64,000 nt of DNA, from the NCBI GenBank assembly GCA_949358305.1, contig OX442319.1, forward strand, positions 682,001 through 746,000, written 5' to 3'. Below the pieces are notes generated by a model that saw nothing but the letters and a program-made list of their open reading frames with translations, had not been told where the DNA came from and did not search any database. Origin of the DNA: Strigamia acuminata (Eukaryota > Arthropoda > Chilopoda > Geophilomorpha > Linotaeniidae). The stretch's first letter is position 1. Each line of letters starts with the position of its first letter. This document shows, one piece after another, positions 53,299-63,609 of the stretch. Both the position numbers and the translations under genes were made by a program.

Positions 53299-54818
53299 TT
53301 ATATCATATGATAATGATATTTCGATGTTTTTCCTAATCTAATCTTATGTTTATCGCATGATCATATATTATTTGATGTTTATCACTTTTTCATGTATTT
53401 TAGCATGAAGCATCATGCTTTGTTTAATTTGACTGTTTATTTCGATATGTCTTTATTTTGTAATACTAATATGTGACACTAGAGTGTCTCACATGTATGT
53501 TATCCATGATTCCAACATGGTGCCGAACACAGGTGTGTGCTTTCTACTATGAAATGGGACCATATGTAAGATTTTCCTGTATTATTAAATCATTTTATTA
53601 TTTTAAGTTTTAGTTATTCACTTTAGAACACCTTAAGTGTTGTATTATCTTTAGTTCCGCGCATATAAGCAACCATACGTCGCGCGCTTGTTATTTATCG
53701 ATTTCGAGACGTCGCCATTACATTCGTCTCGTGTAGAGACGAACCCGTTTTATCTCACACGCTTTCACGCGGCTTTTCACGCCGTATCACTTAATGGTTG
53801 TGGATGAAATAACTGGTGAGTCCATCTTGAAAGTGTGGCAGAAACTTTGCTCAACTTGAGCAGCCATGTTTATTGGCAAAAATCAAAGCCAAGTGTGGCT
53901 AAAATTAATACATGCAGAACAAATCATTCAATATATGACATGTGTCATTCAAAAATACATGTGATATTAAAATATCAATACATGGTTACGGAAAAGACAA
54001 ATCTATATAGTAACTCGAAAATATAGCAATAACCATTGATAAATCACTGAAACAACTCATAAACAATTGCAATACGTATGTGATGTTATATTACACTTTT
54101 ATAACATGAGATCTTACAACTTGAGAACTTAATAAACTATTACAATGCAAACATTTGTTAACATTGTTAACATTTGTAGACATTTGTTAACATTGTTAAC
54201 ATTTGTAGACATTTGTTAACATTGTTAACATTTGTAGACATTTGTTAACATTGTTAACATTTGTAGACATTTGTTAACATTGTTAACATTTGTAGACATT
54301 TGTTAACATTGTTCACATTTGTAGACATTTGTTAACATTGTTAACATTTGTAGACATTTGTTAACATTGTTAACATTTGTAGACATTTGTTAACATTGTT
54401 AACATTTGTAGACATTTGTAGACATTTGTTAACATTGTTAACATTTGTAGACATTTGTTAACATTGTTAACATTTGTAGACATTTGTTAACATTGTTCAC
54501 ATTTGTAGACATTTGTTAACATTGTTAACATTTGTAGACATTTGTTAACATTGTTCACATTTGTAGACATTTGTTAACATTGTTAACATTTGTAGACATT
54601 TGTTAACACTGTTAACATTTGTAGACATTTGTTAACATGAATATGGACAATGCATCTCCTTGCATCAGCGCACTTATATAACAGTATCGGAATGATAATA
54701 TCACTCAACATACACATGTAACAATGTCTGTAATACGCTAAGTCATAAACGCGTATCATTACATAAACGGTAAATCATTTATCCAATTTCCTACATCACT
54801 GCATTTTCCTCTGCTACA
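53299..54818 (+). repeat. Diverged CoI-type LTR with a 1-kb insertion
   Basis: 53299-53790 follows the CoI LTR plan: an ACTAGAGTGTCTCAC hairpin, CCAACATGGTGCC, AACACAGGTGTGTGCT, and GCGCATATAAGCAACC before CGTCGCGCG. The terminal CCTCTGCTACA appears at 54808-54818, followed by a primer site. Between them, 53791-54794 is foreign and bordered by ATCAC on both sides (53786-53790 and 54795-54799). The LTR start is missing. Confidence 0.6.
54151..54638. repeat. 29-bp minisatellite, about 17 copies
   Basis: Unit ACATTTGTTAACATTG followed by TTAACATTTGTAG. A few copies carry GTTCAC for GTTAAC, one has an extra 10-bp ACATTTGTAG, and one has ACACTG. Within each unit GTTAACATTGTTAAC is partly palindromic. 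It lies inside the ATCAC-bordered insertion. Confidence 0.92.
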
Positions 54819-54820
54819 AT

Positions 54821-54831
54821 TGGTAGCAGAG
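54821..54831 (+). promoter_or_regulatory. Primer-binding site after the CoI-type LTR
   Basis: TGGTAGCAGAG, 2 nt after the LTR end. The interior of this element is otherwise gone: a second LTR starts 13 bp later. Confidence 0.75.
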
Positions 54832-54843
54832 GATGGTTGTTTT

Positions 54844-55377
54844 TGTTGGTCTTTGGAACCGTTTCTTGTTTAATTAAACTGTTTTTCGATGTAGAATGAC
54901 GTTGGAACTTTGACTTTATCGATATCTTTCGTCTGATAATTTTTCCTGGGTTTCTAGTGTTTTATTTCTTATGTTTTCATGCATTTGTAAAGGATATGCA
55001 TGATGCTTTCATGTTTTATTTTGTTTTAGCATTTAGCATCATGCATCTTCTATCTGTTTTATGTATTGGTGTTGTGCACATCTGCCACCAGAGTGCACAC
55101 ACATCGTTTTCCCAAGCCAAGATGGTGACGCACACGGCAATGTGTGCTATGATGTTTTTATCCAAGAAGTATTGGATTCCAGTGTAAGTTAAAGTAGAAT
55201 AAACTATATTTTTGTTACATTTGTTCCCTTTCCTGTGTTTGCACGTTGCTATAAGTGCAAACACCAGTTTTGTTGACCTGAACTCAGTCTCTGTTCACGT
55301 CAGTGCGCTTATGCACATTCACGCACGGAAATCAACCTGCGCCGTGTCATTCACACGTTTCTGTTGGTCTAGAGAAC
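54844..55377 (+). repeat. Second CoI-type LTR
   Basis: Starts TGTTGGTCTTTGGAACC. It has the family landmarks CCAAGATGGTGACG and the GCACAC/GTGTGC hairpin near 55120-55145. The expected CTGCTACA end is not found; the sequence runs up to the GyC LTR at 55378. A further TGTTGGTCTAGAG at 55362 may be another LTR tip. Confidence 0.55.
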
Positions 55378-55551
55378 TGTGGTGTAGTGCACCTAGTAGC
55401 AGTATTAGATAACATATGGTATCATGCTGGTTGTAACCGATGAACGCCCTCTGTGGGAAATATAGTAATTAACAAGTAGTTGGAATAAAGTTATAACATG
55501 TTTAGATATAGCCATGAGTGCAACCAGTGCTTTAATGATGAAGATAGTACA
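55378..55551 (+). repeat. Short 5' LTR of gypsy GyC
   Basis: 174 bp, starts TGTGGTGTAG and ends AGTACA, with AATAAA near 55488. It is followed by the primer string TGGCGACGAGG at 55554. The start is placed by TG and by length, not by a second LTR. Confidence 0.55.
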
Positions 55552-55698
55552 ATTGGCGACGAGGATCAATGAATAAACTTGTTCGTGAGTGAGTTTTGTG
55601 CAATTTGGATGAATAATTGTAGTGAGAAACTGTGCGAGTACGAGGATTAAGCTGGATTCGTGCGGTGTTATTGTTGAGATAGTTCAAGGTCATTCAAG

Positions 55699-56911
55699 AT
55701 GGCGACTACATATTTGGGAACAATTGGTGATTTTAGGCCTGACGAGGAAAATTGGACTAGATATGTGCAAAGACTGCAAGTATTTCTCAAGTTTAATAAC
55801 ATTAAGGATGATAAAAATGTGCAAGCTTTGTTAACCTTGGTAGGAAGAAATGTATACTCTTTATTGTGTGATTTAGTTTCACCAGAGACACCTGAGAAAA
55901 CAGACTTTGAGACTTTGGTAAAATTAATCAATAACCATTATAACCCGGTGCCAAATATCACTGCAGAGCGCCATCGTTTTGCGAGACGACGACAAAAAGA
56001 AGGAGAGTCAGTTGCAGATTATGTAGCAGTGTTGAGGAATTTGAGTAAGGACTGTGAGTTTAAGACAAATTTGGATGAGCGGTTGAGGGATCAATTTGTA
56101 GAAGTAGTCCGAGACGAATCAACATTAAAGAAGCTATTATCTGTAAAAAGTTGACTTTTGCAGAGGCGGTCGAGACAGCAGCATCACGTGAGTGATTTCA
56201 GATCAAACAAGAATTCCCCTGTGGATCCAATCGTGAATCAAATGAAGATGCGAAAGGATTTTAAGAAGGAAAAAGGAGGAAAATCGAATAAGACATCGAA
56301 GGAATCCTCCGGGAAAACATTTGGCCGTTGTTTTCGGTGTGGTAGAGATAATCACATGCCTGAAAAATGTTTTGCGAAGGACAAACAATGTAACAAATGT
56401 GGTAAGACGGGACATTTTTCAACAATGTGTTGTGGCAAAGCTGCGCAGGGAAGAGAGAAGGTGGATTATGTTGAATTGGATGACGATTATGAACAATTCT
56501 TGCCATTATTCAATTTGAATGCCCAGAATACTGCACCAATTAAGATTGATGTTAAAATATTTGACAGAGACATGAAAATGGAATTGGATACGGGAGCTGC
56601 AGTGTCGGTTAAGTCACGACGTTTGTACGAGAAGGAGTTGTCAAAAGCCAAACTGGAGAGGACCGCAGTCGTGTTGCGTTCGTATGGCGGAGGAATGATT
56701 CGTCCACTTGGAAAGGTCGTGGTCGGATTTTCATATAACGGGACATCAAAGGATCATGAATTTTACGTGGTGGAGGAGGAAGGACCGTCATTGTTGGGAC
56801 AAACCTGGCTGCGAAATTTTGGTGCGGATTGGCGACAAATGCATAAGGTGACAAAAGAAAAGAGGACTTTGGAAACAGTTTTGCAAGTTTAAGGACGAAT
56901 TAGGATGTATT
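55699..56911 (+). pseudogene. Ty3/gypsy gag and protease of GyC, truncated
   Basis: Starts MATTYLGTIGDFRPDEENWT at 55699. A capsid region (RYVQRLQVFLKFNNI, LCDLVSPETPEKTDFETLV, ESVADYVAVLRNLSKDCEF) leads to two zinc knuckles (CFRCGRDNHMPEKC, CNKCGKTGHFSTMC) and a protease (MELDTGAAVSVKS, SLLGQTWL). Near 56148-56195 two opposing 1-nt shifts break and then restore the frame, leaving a stop at 56152-56154. A further shift near 56888 ends the frame at 56892. CoI-3 begins at 56912, so RT onward is lost. Gag spacing and knuckles match GyB, and both use the same primer string. Confidence 0.85.
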
Positions 56912-57439
56912 TGTAGCAGAGGAGTGCGCAATTATCGGCGTATTTGCCGACTGGAAGCGTGAATTGACGCCAAAATGGCGTTAAAAATAATCGGCGGTTA
57001 ATTCCGATAACGGAATGACGTTTCGGAAATGGCGCGCGGTTTAAGACCGCTTATAATCGCCAGACTAGCACACAAAGTGCTTTAAATCAAAGACAAATAT
57101 TTAAAAATATAAAAACGATTTAATAAAGGCAAAAATCTTACATAATCTGCTTTGGAAAGCTGAGAGCTGCACAAACCCATGTGCAGCGCCATGTTGGAAA
57201 AGAGATGAGAGTGACGCAGCACTCTGGTGACAATTATTGGCATTTAACATTAAATTAAAGAACAAATCATATTGAAAAACATTATGCAGGTATGGAATTA
57301 CATACGGGACAGCACACAATGTGTGCAAAAGCGAAATATAACGAATAAGACATCAAACATCGAAAAAACTGATTTGAAATTGAATTATATAAAGTATAAA
57401 CATTTGATATCGATAATAAATTTGGTCTTAAGACCAACA
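56912..57439 (-). repeat. 3' LTR of CoI-3
   Basis: 528 bp. On the minus strand it starts TGTTGGTCTTAAGACCAAA and ends CTCTGCTACA. It is preceded by a strong purine tract (CGAAGGGGGGATT). Confidence 0.9.
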
Positions 57440-57646
57440 AATCCCCCCTTCGATCTTAAATGTTCCAGGGAAATATAAACACATACTGGAATTACAGTGT
57501 AAATATTAATCAAAAGGGAAATAATAGAGTCGAATCACCGAGCCGGGTACTGTAATTGTAAAACTCTACGGAAGCCCGAATATTTCCACTGAAACTCGAT
57601 GACTCTCACAATCGGGAAAAACTAAAACAGGAATGTCACAATAAAG

Positions 57647-58543
57647 TTACAATCGGAAAATTCGAGAAATTAACGATTGTAAACGTTCCGATCCGAGCCA
57701 CTTCATGAAGATGTCGGCGACGTTAAGATCGCCGGGCACTTTGCGGAGTTCGAAACGTCCCGCCGTATACCACTCCCTGAGCCAGTGATATCGTACACGA
57801 ATATGTCGAGTTTTCGAAGTTTCGACATCGTTGGAAGTAAACTGTATGGCCGAGAGAGCGTCGGAATAGATGACGGGTCGCGATAATCGGTTGAGGACCG
57901 GAAACTGAAGATAAACGTGGTCCAACCAGTAAAGCTCCTTGACACACTCAACAAGGGCGATAAATTCTGCTTCCATTGTTGAGCATGCCACGGTCGACTG
58001 TTTACGACAGGACCAGCCGATTGGAATGTTGCCGATAAAAGTAATATAACCGCCGAAACTTAATGATGTCTCCGGATCGCATGCCCACGAAGCGTCGGTG
58101 TAAGCCCACAATTGTGAAGACGTACAGCCGGATAATTCGATGCAAAAATGCGCGGTGTTAGCGACGTACTGTAGAACTTGAAGTAATGCTCGAATGTGGG
58201 TCTTATTATAGCAGGTGTTGTATTGCGATAAATGGATAACTGAGTAAAGTATATCGGGGCGTGTCCTCGAAGCCAAGAATAACAGTGATCCTATCAGCGA
58301 GCGGTATGGGAAATCTTCCAAATTCTCGGTCGATCCTCTGACGAGTGTCGTCCCGGGTGTCACGGGAACTTTCACGAGCTTGTTGGTCGAGGTACCAAAC
58401 TTTTTGATGATCTTCGCAATATAAGCACGTTGGGAAATGAATGTGCGTCCCATATCACGGATGAAGTCAACGCCTAACAATTTCGTAATCGGACCGAGGT
58501 TAACGATTTGGAATTTCGAACTGATAAGTTGGATCAATTGGTC
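57647..58543 (-). pseudogene. CoI-3 RT end and RNase H
   Basis: It continues directly from the YVDD region on the other side of the solo LTR (LIQLISSKFQIVNLGP). It includes RAYIAKIIKKFGTSTN, SLIGSLLFLASRTRPDILYS and the RNase H core (AYTDASWACDPETSLSFGGYI, STMEAEFIALVECV, YSDALSAIQFTSND), ending DIFMKWL and a stop at 57647. Apart from the interruption at its start, this part has no stop. Confidence 0.88.
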
Positions 58544-58548
58544 GAAAA

Positions 58549-58856
58549 TGTTAAATCCCGGTAAATAATAGTGTGGATTTATTCATAACACAGTGGTGTG
58601 GAAAAACTCTTATTTGGAAAGAAACACACAAGACCTTTTGTGGTTCAAAGCATAACATAGAGTGAGAACTTTATTCATATGTCACGTGACTCCTTGGGTA
58701 TACAGTGCCACCTGTTGGCATGACATAGTAATAATATACATTAAAGATCGCACCTATTGGTGCGAACGTAAACAAATACTCATATAATGAAAAGAACACT
58801 GTCGATTGATAATACGACATATACAAGGTAAAGTTAACAGACACAATAAGTTAACA
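58549..58856 (-). repeat. Solo LTR of the CoIII family in CoI-3 RT
   Basis: 308 bp, starts TGTTAAATCC and ends AGTTAACA, flanked by GAAAA (58544-58548 and 58857-58861). On the minus strand it has AATAAAG and AATAAAT signals, so I orient it minus. It resembles the LTR at 15944-16241. Removing it reconnects the RT frame two to three codons after DSVF. Confidence 0.85.
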
Positions 58857-58861
58857 GAAAA

Positions 58862-61800
58862 CACTGTCGGACGCGTAGAATAAAATAATATCGTCCACGT
58901 AGACTAGCATGATAGCGGAATTTCCGAAGACGTAAACACAATTGCACGCGGGCATTCTTCGGAATCCGAGGTCTCGAAGCGTCTCGTCTAACTTTTTGAA
59001 CCATTGTCTTCCCGACTGGTGGAGGCCGTAAAAGGATTTAACGAGTAGCCACACATTGTTGAGGTTGGAACATGTGGCACCTGCAGGTATCCGCATGTAA
59101 ACTTTATGCTTAAGCTCTCCACATCTAAGTGTGCATCCTTCCAACCACGCAACACGACGAGAAGACAGAAGAATAAACGGATTAAGACGAAATTCACCAC
59201 CGGACTAAAAACTTCATCGTAGTCGACTCCGAGAGTTTGACGAAAACCCTGAGCGACTAAACGAGCTCGGTATCTTGTGATCGTTCCTGCTGCATCGGTC
59301 TTCAACTTAAAAAGCCATTTGCAGCCCAAAATCGTGGTATCCGGTGGTCTTGGAACTTCGAGATAAACCTCTCTTTCGGTGAATGTGTCGAGCTCTTCCT
59401 TAATGGCTTCCCGCCATTTCGGAGCATCGGAAAATTTCGGGATTTCAGCATAGGAAGCTGGTTCCGTTCTGCAAAGATGAGCGGCATGACGAACACCCGG
59501 AACTGTAGGTAATGTATACTCGATGTTACTCCAAATAAACAAACTGGGGTCATAATCGATGTTGTTGAGCATACAGTATTCATCAACATCTCTCTGAGAT
59601 CTAAGTCGAATGCCGGGCATCGGAAAGTAGTAAACGTCTGTTTTAATCGATCCCGGAACTTGATCCTTCCGAAGGTGTTCCTCGCGTCTCCAATCACTGC
59701 ACTCGGAATCTCCCCCAATGGGTCGCCAAATATATGCAGTATGGCGATCCGTAGCAGGCAAGACTTCTGTCCCGACTATGTGCTGAATTGGAGCAGGAGA
59801 CATTGGAGTATCGTCAAATACCGACACTGTATGAGAAAGATCTGCTCCACGGGTTTTCCGGCGATATGTGATGAATCTAGCTGGAGAACCAGGCGGTGAT
59901 TGGCGAGGAGACTGTTCTGGAGATGTCCCTGTGAAATCAGATGTTCTTGGAAGAATGGCTTGGTCATCAAAGTCAGCAATATCGTCATCTGTGTCTCCTT
60001 CCTGATAGAGGACGGGATACGATTGTGAATGTCCTAGGCTTGCCGAACTTGGTAATTGCAGTGCACATGCATCCAACAATAACTGCTCTGGCGTTGTCGG
60101 AGGCGGCAATTGGATGACCGGTGTATGAACAGAGTGAGATGTCGATACGCCGCTGGCATGGCTAGCTCCACCATTATCGGAATCGTCGTCGGAATGATCA
60201 GAATGTTCGGAATCGGATCCTCTTGGCCAGTCATGAAACTGAATGTTGTCATTAAACGAGACCGATTGCTGTCCGACGTCGGAAAGGGTTTCTTCGGGCC
60301 GTTGAGATTTCCGATATGATTGGCGTTCATCGATCTTGACGTGAACCGTTTCGTCAACTCGATCTTCTACCGGATTCCAAACTCTATATCCGCGGGTACC
60401 AGTCGCGTAACCAACGAGATATCCCTCCCATGCACGCGGATCTAGTTTCTTGCGACCTGGTGCGGTGTAATGCACCCAGCATTTGGACCCCATTTTGCGT
60501 AGGTGTCGTAAAGACAATGCTCGTTGTCGCCATAGGATAAACGGAATTTGGTTATTCAATCTCGAATGCAGACTTCGGTTCTTCACATACGCGAAAGTAA
60601 CTGCGAGTTCCGCCCAAAGGTCGTCCGAGAGTTGAGTTTCGGAGATAAGAGATCGGACACTGTCGGCCATTGTTCGATTTATGCGCTCAGCTGTGCCGTT
60701 CATTTGAGGTGACGCAGGATTGGTCCGCTGTTCTTGGATGCCCTTTTCTTTGAGAAAGTTCAAGAATTCATTCGACATAAATTCGCCACCGCAGTCGGAT
60801 CTAATCGCCTTCACGCGGGTGTTCTGAATTCGCTCGACGCAGGCGACGAAGTCTTTGAACGCTCCAAAGGTCTGCGACTTCTGTGCCAACGGAATGATCA
60901 ATGTGTAACATGTGGCATCGTCGATAATGGTGAAAACATAATCCGAACCGCCCAATGATGTGAGCGGGGCTGGCCTCCACAAATCCATGTGTAGAAGATC
61001 CAATGGTTTCGATGTACAGGGATTCGGGTCCGGTTTATGCGAAGCTCTGGTCGATTTAGCAATTCTGCATTTGTTACACGACAATTCTTGTCGGACTTCA
61101 GCTGGTTGCAGCCCATAAACCTGGTCGTTAGCTGCCAGAAGTTTCATTGCATTAGTATGCAGGTGACCGAGTCGACTATGCCATAGACCGGTGGCGTCTT
61201 TAACCGAAGCAGGATTAGCAATTACCTTTTTCTGTGACGGAAGTAAATTGCCAGGAGGAAGGGAAATCGGTAGAAATTGCAGAGCATTGGAATAGGACTG
61301 TGTGGTCGGATTGACAATGACCGGTGGAGGAACGGGAGTAAGGACGGGAAAATGTGTAGGATCGGTCAGGTTTGGAATTGGTTGGGTGGGAATTGCTTTC
61401 ACACTCTCAACCGCTGGCGGATCAAAACAATAGTCTGTAATTTCCTGTTGCTTTTGTTTCCCTTTAACCGGTTTCGGAACATTGTCGAAATCCACTTCTG
61501 TCGTGACCAGTGTTTTGACAGGTTGAATTGTCGGTGGAGTGGCCGTCGAAACCGTTGTCAAACTGATAGGGGCCGAACACAAACCGTCCAAATAATACAA
61601 GCCACCACGTTCCTTTGCACGAATGATTGGCAAACGATAGTCCGATTCATAAACATTAACCTCTCCGTTGAAAATGTGGATATGATGTCGCGTTTTGTCA
61701 ATCTTCGACACCGAAATCAAATTTGCTTCGAAATTCGGTGCGTACAGAACATTCGTTAAATCGAGAACGCAATCCGCATCATCAACTGAAGTGACAAGTT

Positions 61801-62239
61801 GAACCGTTCCTCGTCCAGTGACCTGCGATTTCCCTTGCCCCAACTCGATGTCGAAAGGCGGAATGTTCGTGAAATCGGTGAACAAAGCTCGCACATGGGT
61901 CACGTGGTCGGTAGCGCCGCAGTCAACAATCCACTCATTGGATTGCATAAAGTGGGCAACTGGGCGCTCAACGACTTGCGGTGCACTGCAGAAAAATGTC
62001 CCCTTCCGAATTGGACGCGAGCTTCCTCGAGGGCGAGTATCTTCGACCTTGGCGACAGCGTTCTTATTCCGTCTTCAACTCTTGCTTCTCGAGGAGCATT
62101 GTACGGAAGCCGTCGGCTGATTTGGATTTTCACGTCGAGGGTGGGGGCACTTGTTCGCATAGTGACCCATCTGGTCGCAATTGAAACACCGAATAGTTGA
62201 TAAATCACGGGCTCCGGATTTATTACGTTGACGAAACTG
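58862..62239 (-). pseudogene. CoI-3 gag C-terminus through RT
   Basis: From the gag tail with CCHC (CFNCDQMGHYANKCP) through one TGA in the Arg/Ser tract near 62077-62083, protease DCGATDH, GAG-pre-integrase (LWHSRLGHLHTNA), CNKCRIAKS, integrase core (MDLWRP, where the usual G is R; IRSDCGGEF; NGTAERINRT), a long proline/acid-rich linker and the RT start (CKWLFKLKTDAAG). Near 59125 about 19 nt are missing (after DAHLDV), shifting the frame; the shifted phase continues through ELKHKVYMRIPAG, YGLHQSGRQW and YVDDIILF to the solo LTR. It is non-functional because of the stop and shifts. Confidence 0.87.
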
Positions 62240-62724
62240 CCCTTTCACAGAAGTATGAGATACTGATATGCGTGGTGGTCGGGCAAAGTTTCCTCCTTAA
62301 CGTCCTTTAATTGCCTAACATAGTGATCGACTCTGGCAATAAAATCTGGCATATCCTCGTTGGGTCCGATCTGGAGATTTAAAAACTCCCAACGCATGGC
62401 TGCTCTTCTGGCCCGTGAGCTTGGCGCGTAAATCTTAGCCAGCGCGTCCCACGCTTCCTTCGGCGTATTACATGTGTCCAACACTGATCTTTTGGGCTCG
62501 CTGACTTAGATATAGATGTGACCGAGGGCTTTATCTTTCTTGGTTATGTACCGGTCTTTCTCCTTTTCCGTCAAGGTAGCTAAATGTTCGACTTCCTTCT
62601 CCTCGGTAACATGCCTCCAAAGGCCCTCGGACTTTAGCAGCATTCGCATTGACCGCTGCCACTGCTCGTAGTTTCCAACTCCGAGTACGGGAATTTTGCT
62701 CGATGAATCTCCAGATTTGGGCAT
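62240..62724 (-). pseudogene. CoI-3 gag, N-terminal part
   Basis: Starts at the same MPKSGDSSSKIPVLGVGNYE as CoI-1. A TAA at 62506-62508 replaces the CAA found in CoI-1, splitting the frame. The second half (LDTCNTPKEAWDALAKIYAP...) runs to YQYL, where about 150 nt present in CoI-1 are missing, and the frame stops at 62245. Close similarity to CoI-1 gag shows that both come from the same subfamily. Confidence 0.88.
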
Positions 62725-63596
62725 CGTGGCGTGGAAAACTCGACACTCCGCGACGAAAACACAGGCTCAGAGAAATGGCACACAGGAGACACCGTAGCAC
62801 TGCACGAAAACGAAGCACAACACTCGATGCAAAGCACTTTCGAGGCGGAAACCGTCAAAAGGGGAGCCGATTCTAAGATCAGCTGAGAACCTGTGACAAG
62901 TGTCCCCCTAGCGTCCTTTACGACCACCTGGGGTCACGGGAATGCTAGGTGGCGCAGGGCTCAGCCTTGTCACAGAATACAAACGCAACTTGGACGGAAT
63001 GTCCGAAGGGTTGCGCCGATTCTAAAAGTGTCCCACCAAAATCCCCACTTAAGGCTAACAATAATAATTCGAAAAAGGCGAAATAGATGAATCGATTGCG
63101 GATGCAATCCTCGTGCAAATGAAGGCACGGCGCAGCTTTCTCGAAAAGCTGGAGAAAGCGCAATTCGGACGTCAATGTCCGAATTCTTCTCGAATAATCA
63201 AGGCTCTTCGTCCGCTTGAAAAGATCGGTGATCACGACCGTTCACCGGGGAACTAAGCCGCCAATAATCGAGTATTGGATTCTCGTTGTATCCGCCGCAA
63301 CGTGCTAAGCGGAGAAGCGAATCGAAAATGACGAAAAACCTGAAAATAAATTTAAATTCGCCGAAATTCGCGAATCCCGCGTAATTTCGGACGAAAATTA
63401 GATGAATCGATGGAAATGTGGACAGCCCTGGCTGTCTGGAACGTCGGTGATACGTCGTGGACGTACGGCAGACAAAAATCGGGTTGAAAATCGTCGAGAG
63501 CCTGAAAATACATCAATTTCGGCGCAAAAATCGCGAATTTCGCGAAAATGGCGTCGCAAATTAGCAAAAGAATGGTCGAATCAATTGGCAACCATC
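62725..63596 (-). other. Leader of CoI-3
   Basis: About 0.87 kb, similar to the leaders of CoI-1 and CoI-2. Only one copy of the unit that is duplicated in CoI-1 is seen. No credible coding frame. Confidence 0.55.
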
Positions 63597-63607
63597 CTCT
63601 GCTACCA
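63597..63607 (-). promoter_or_regulatory. Primer-binding site of CoI-3
   Basis: CTCTGCTACCA on the plus strand, which is TGGTAGCAGAG on the minus strand. Confidence 0.8.
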
Positions 63608-63609
63608 AT

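Noticed and set aside
54151-54638. Regular 29-bp repeats resembling a CRISPR array
   Set aside because: The units are contiguous with no unique spacers, and the context is a eukaryotic LTR; it is a minisatellite.
6546-55551. An envelope gene that would make any of the gypsy elements an errantivirus
   Set aside because: No third open frame exists between pol and the 3' LTR in GyB or Gy1; GyC is cut before pol.
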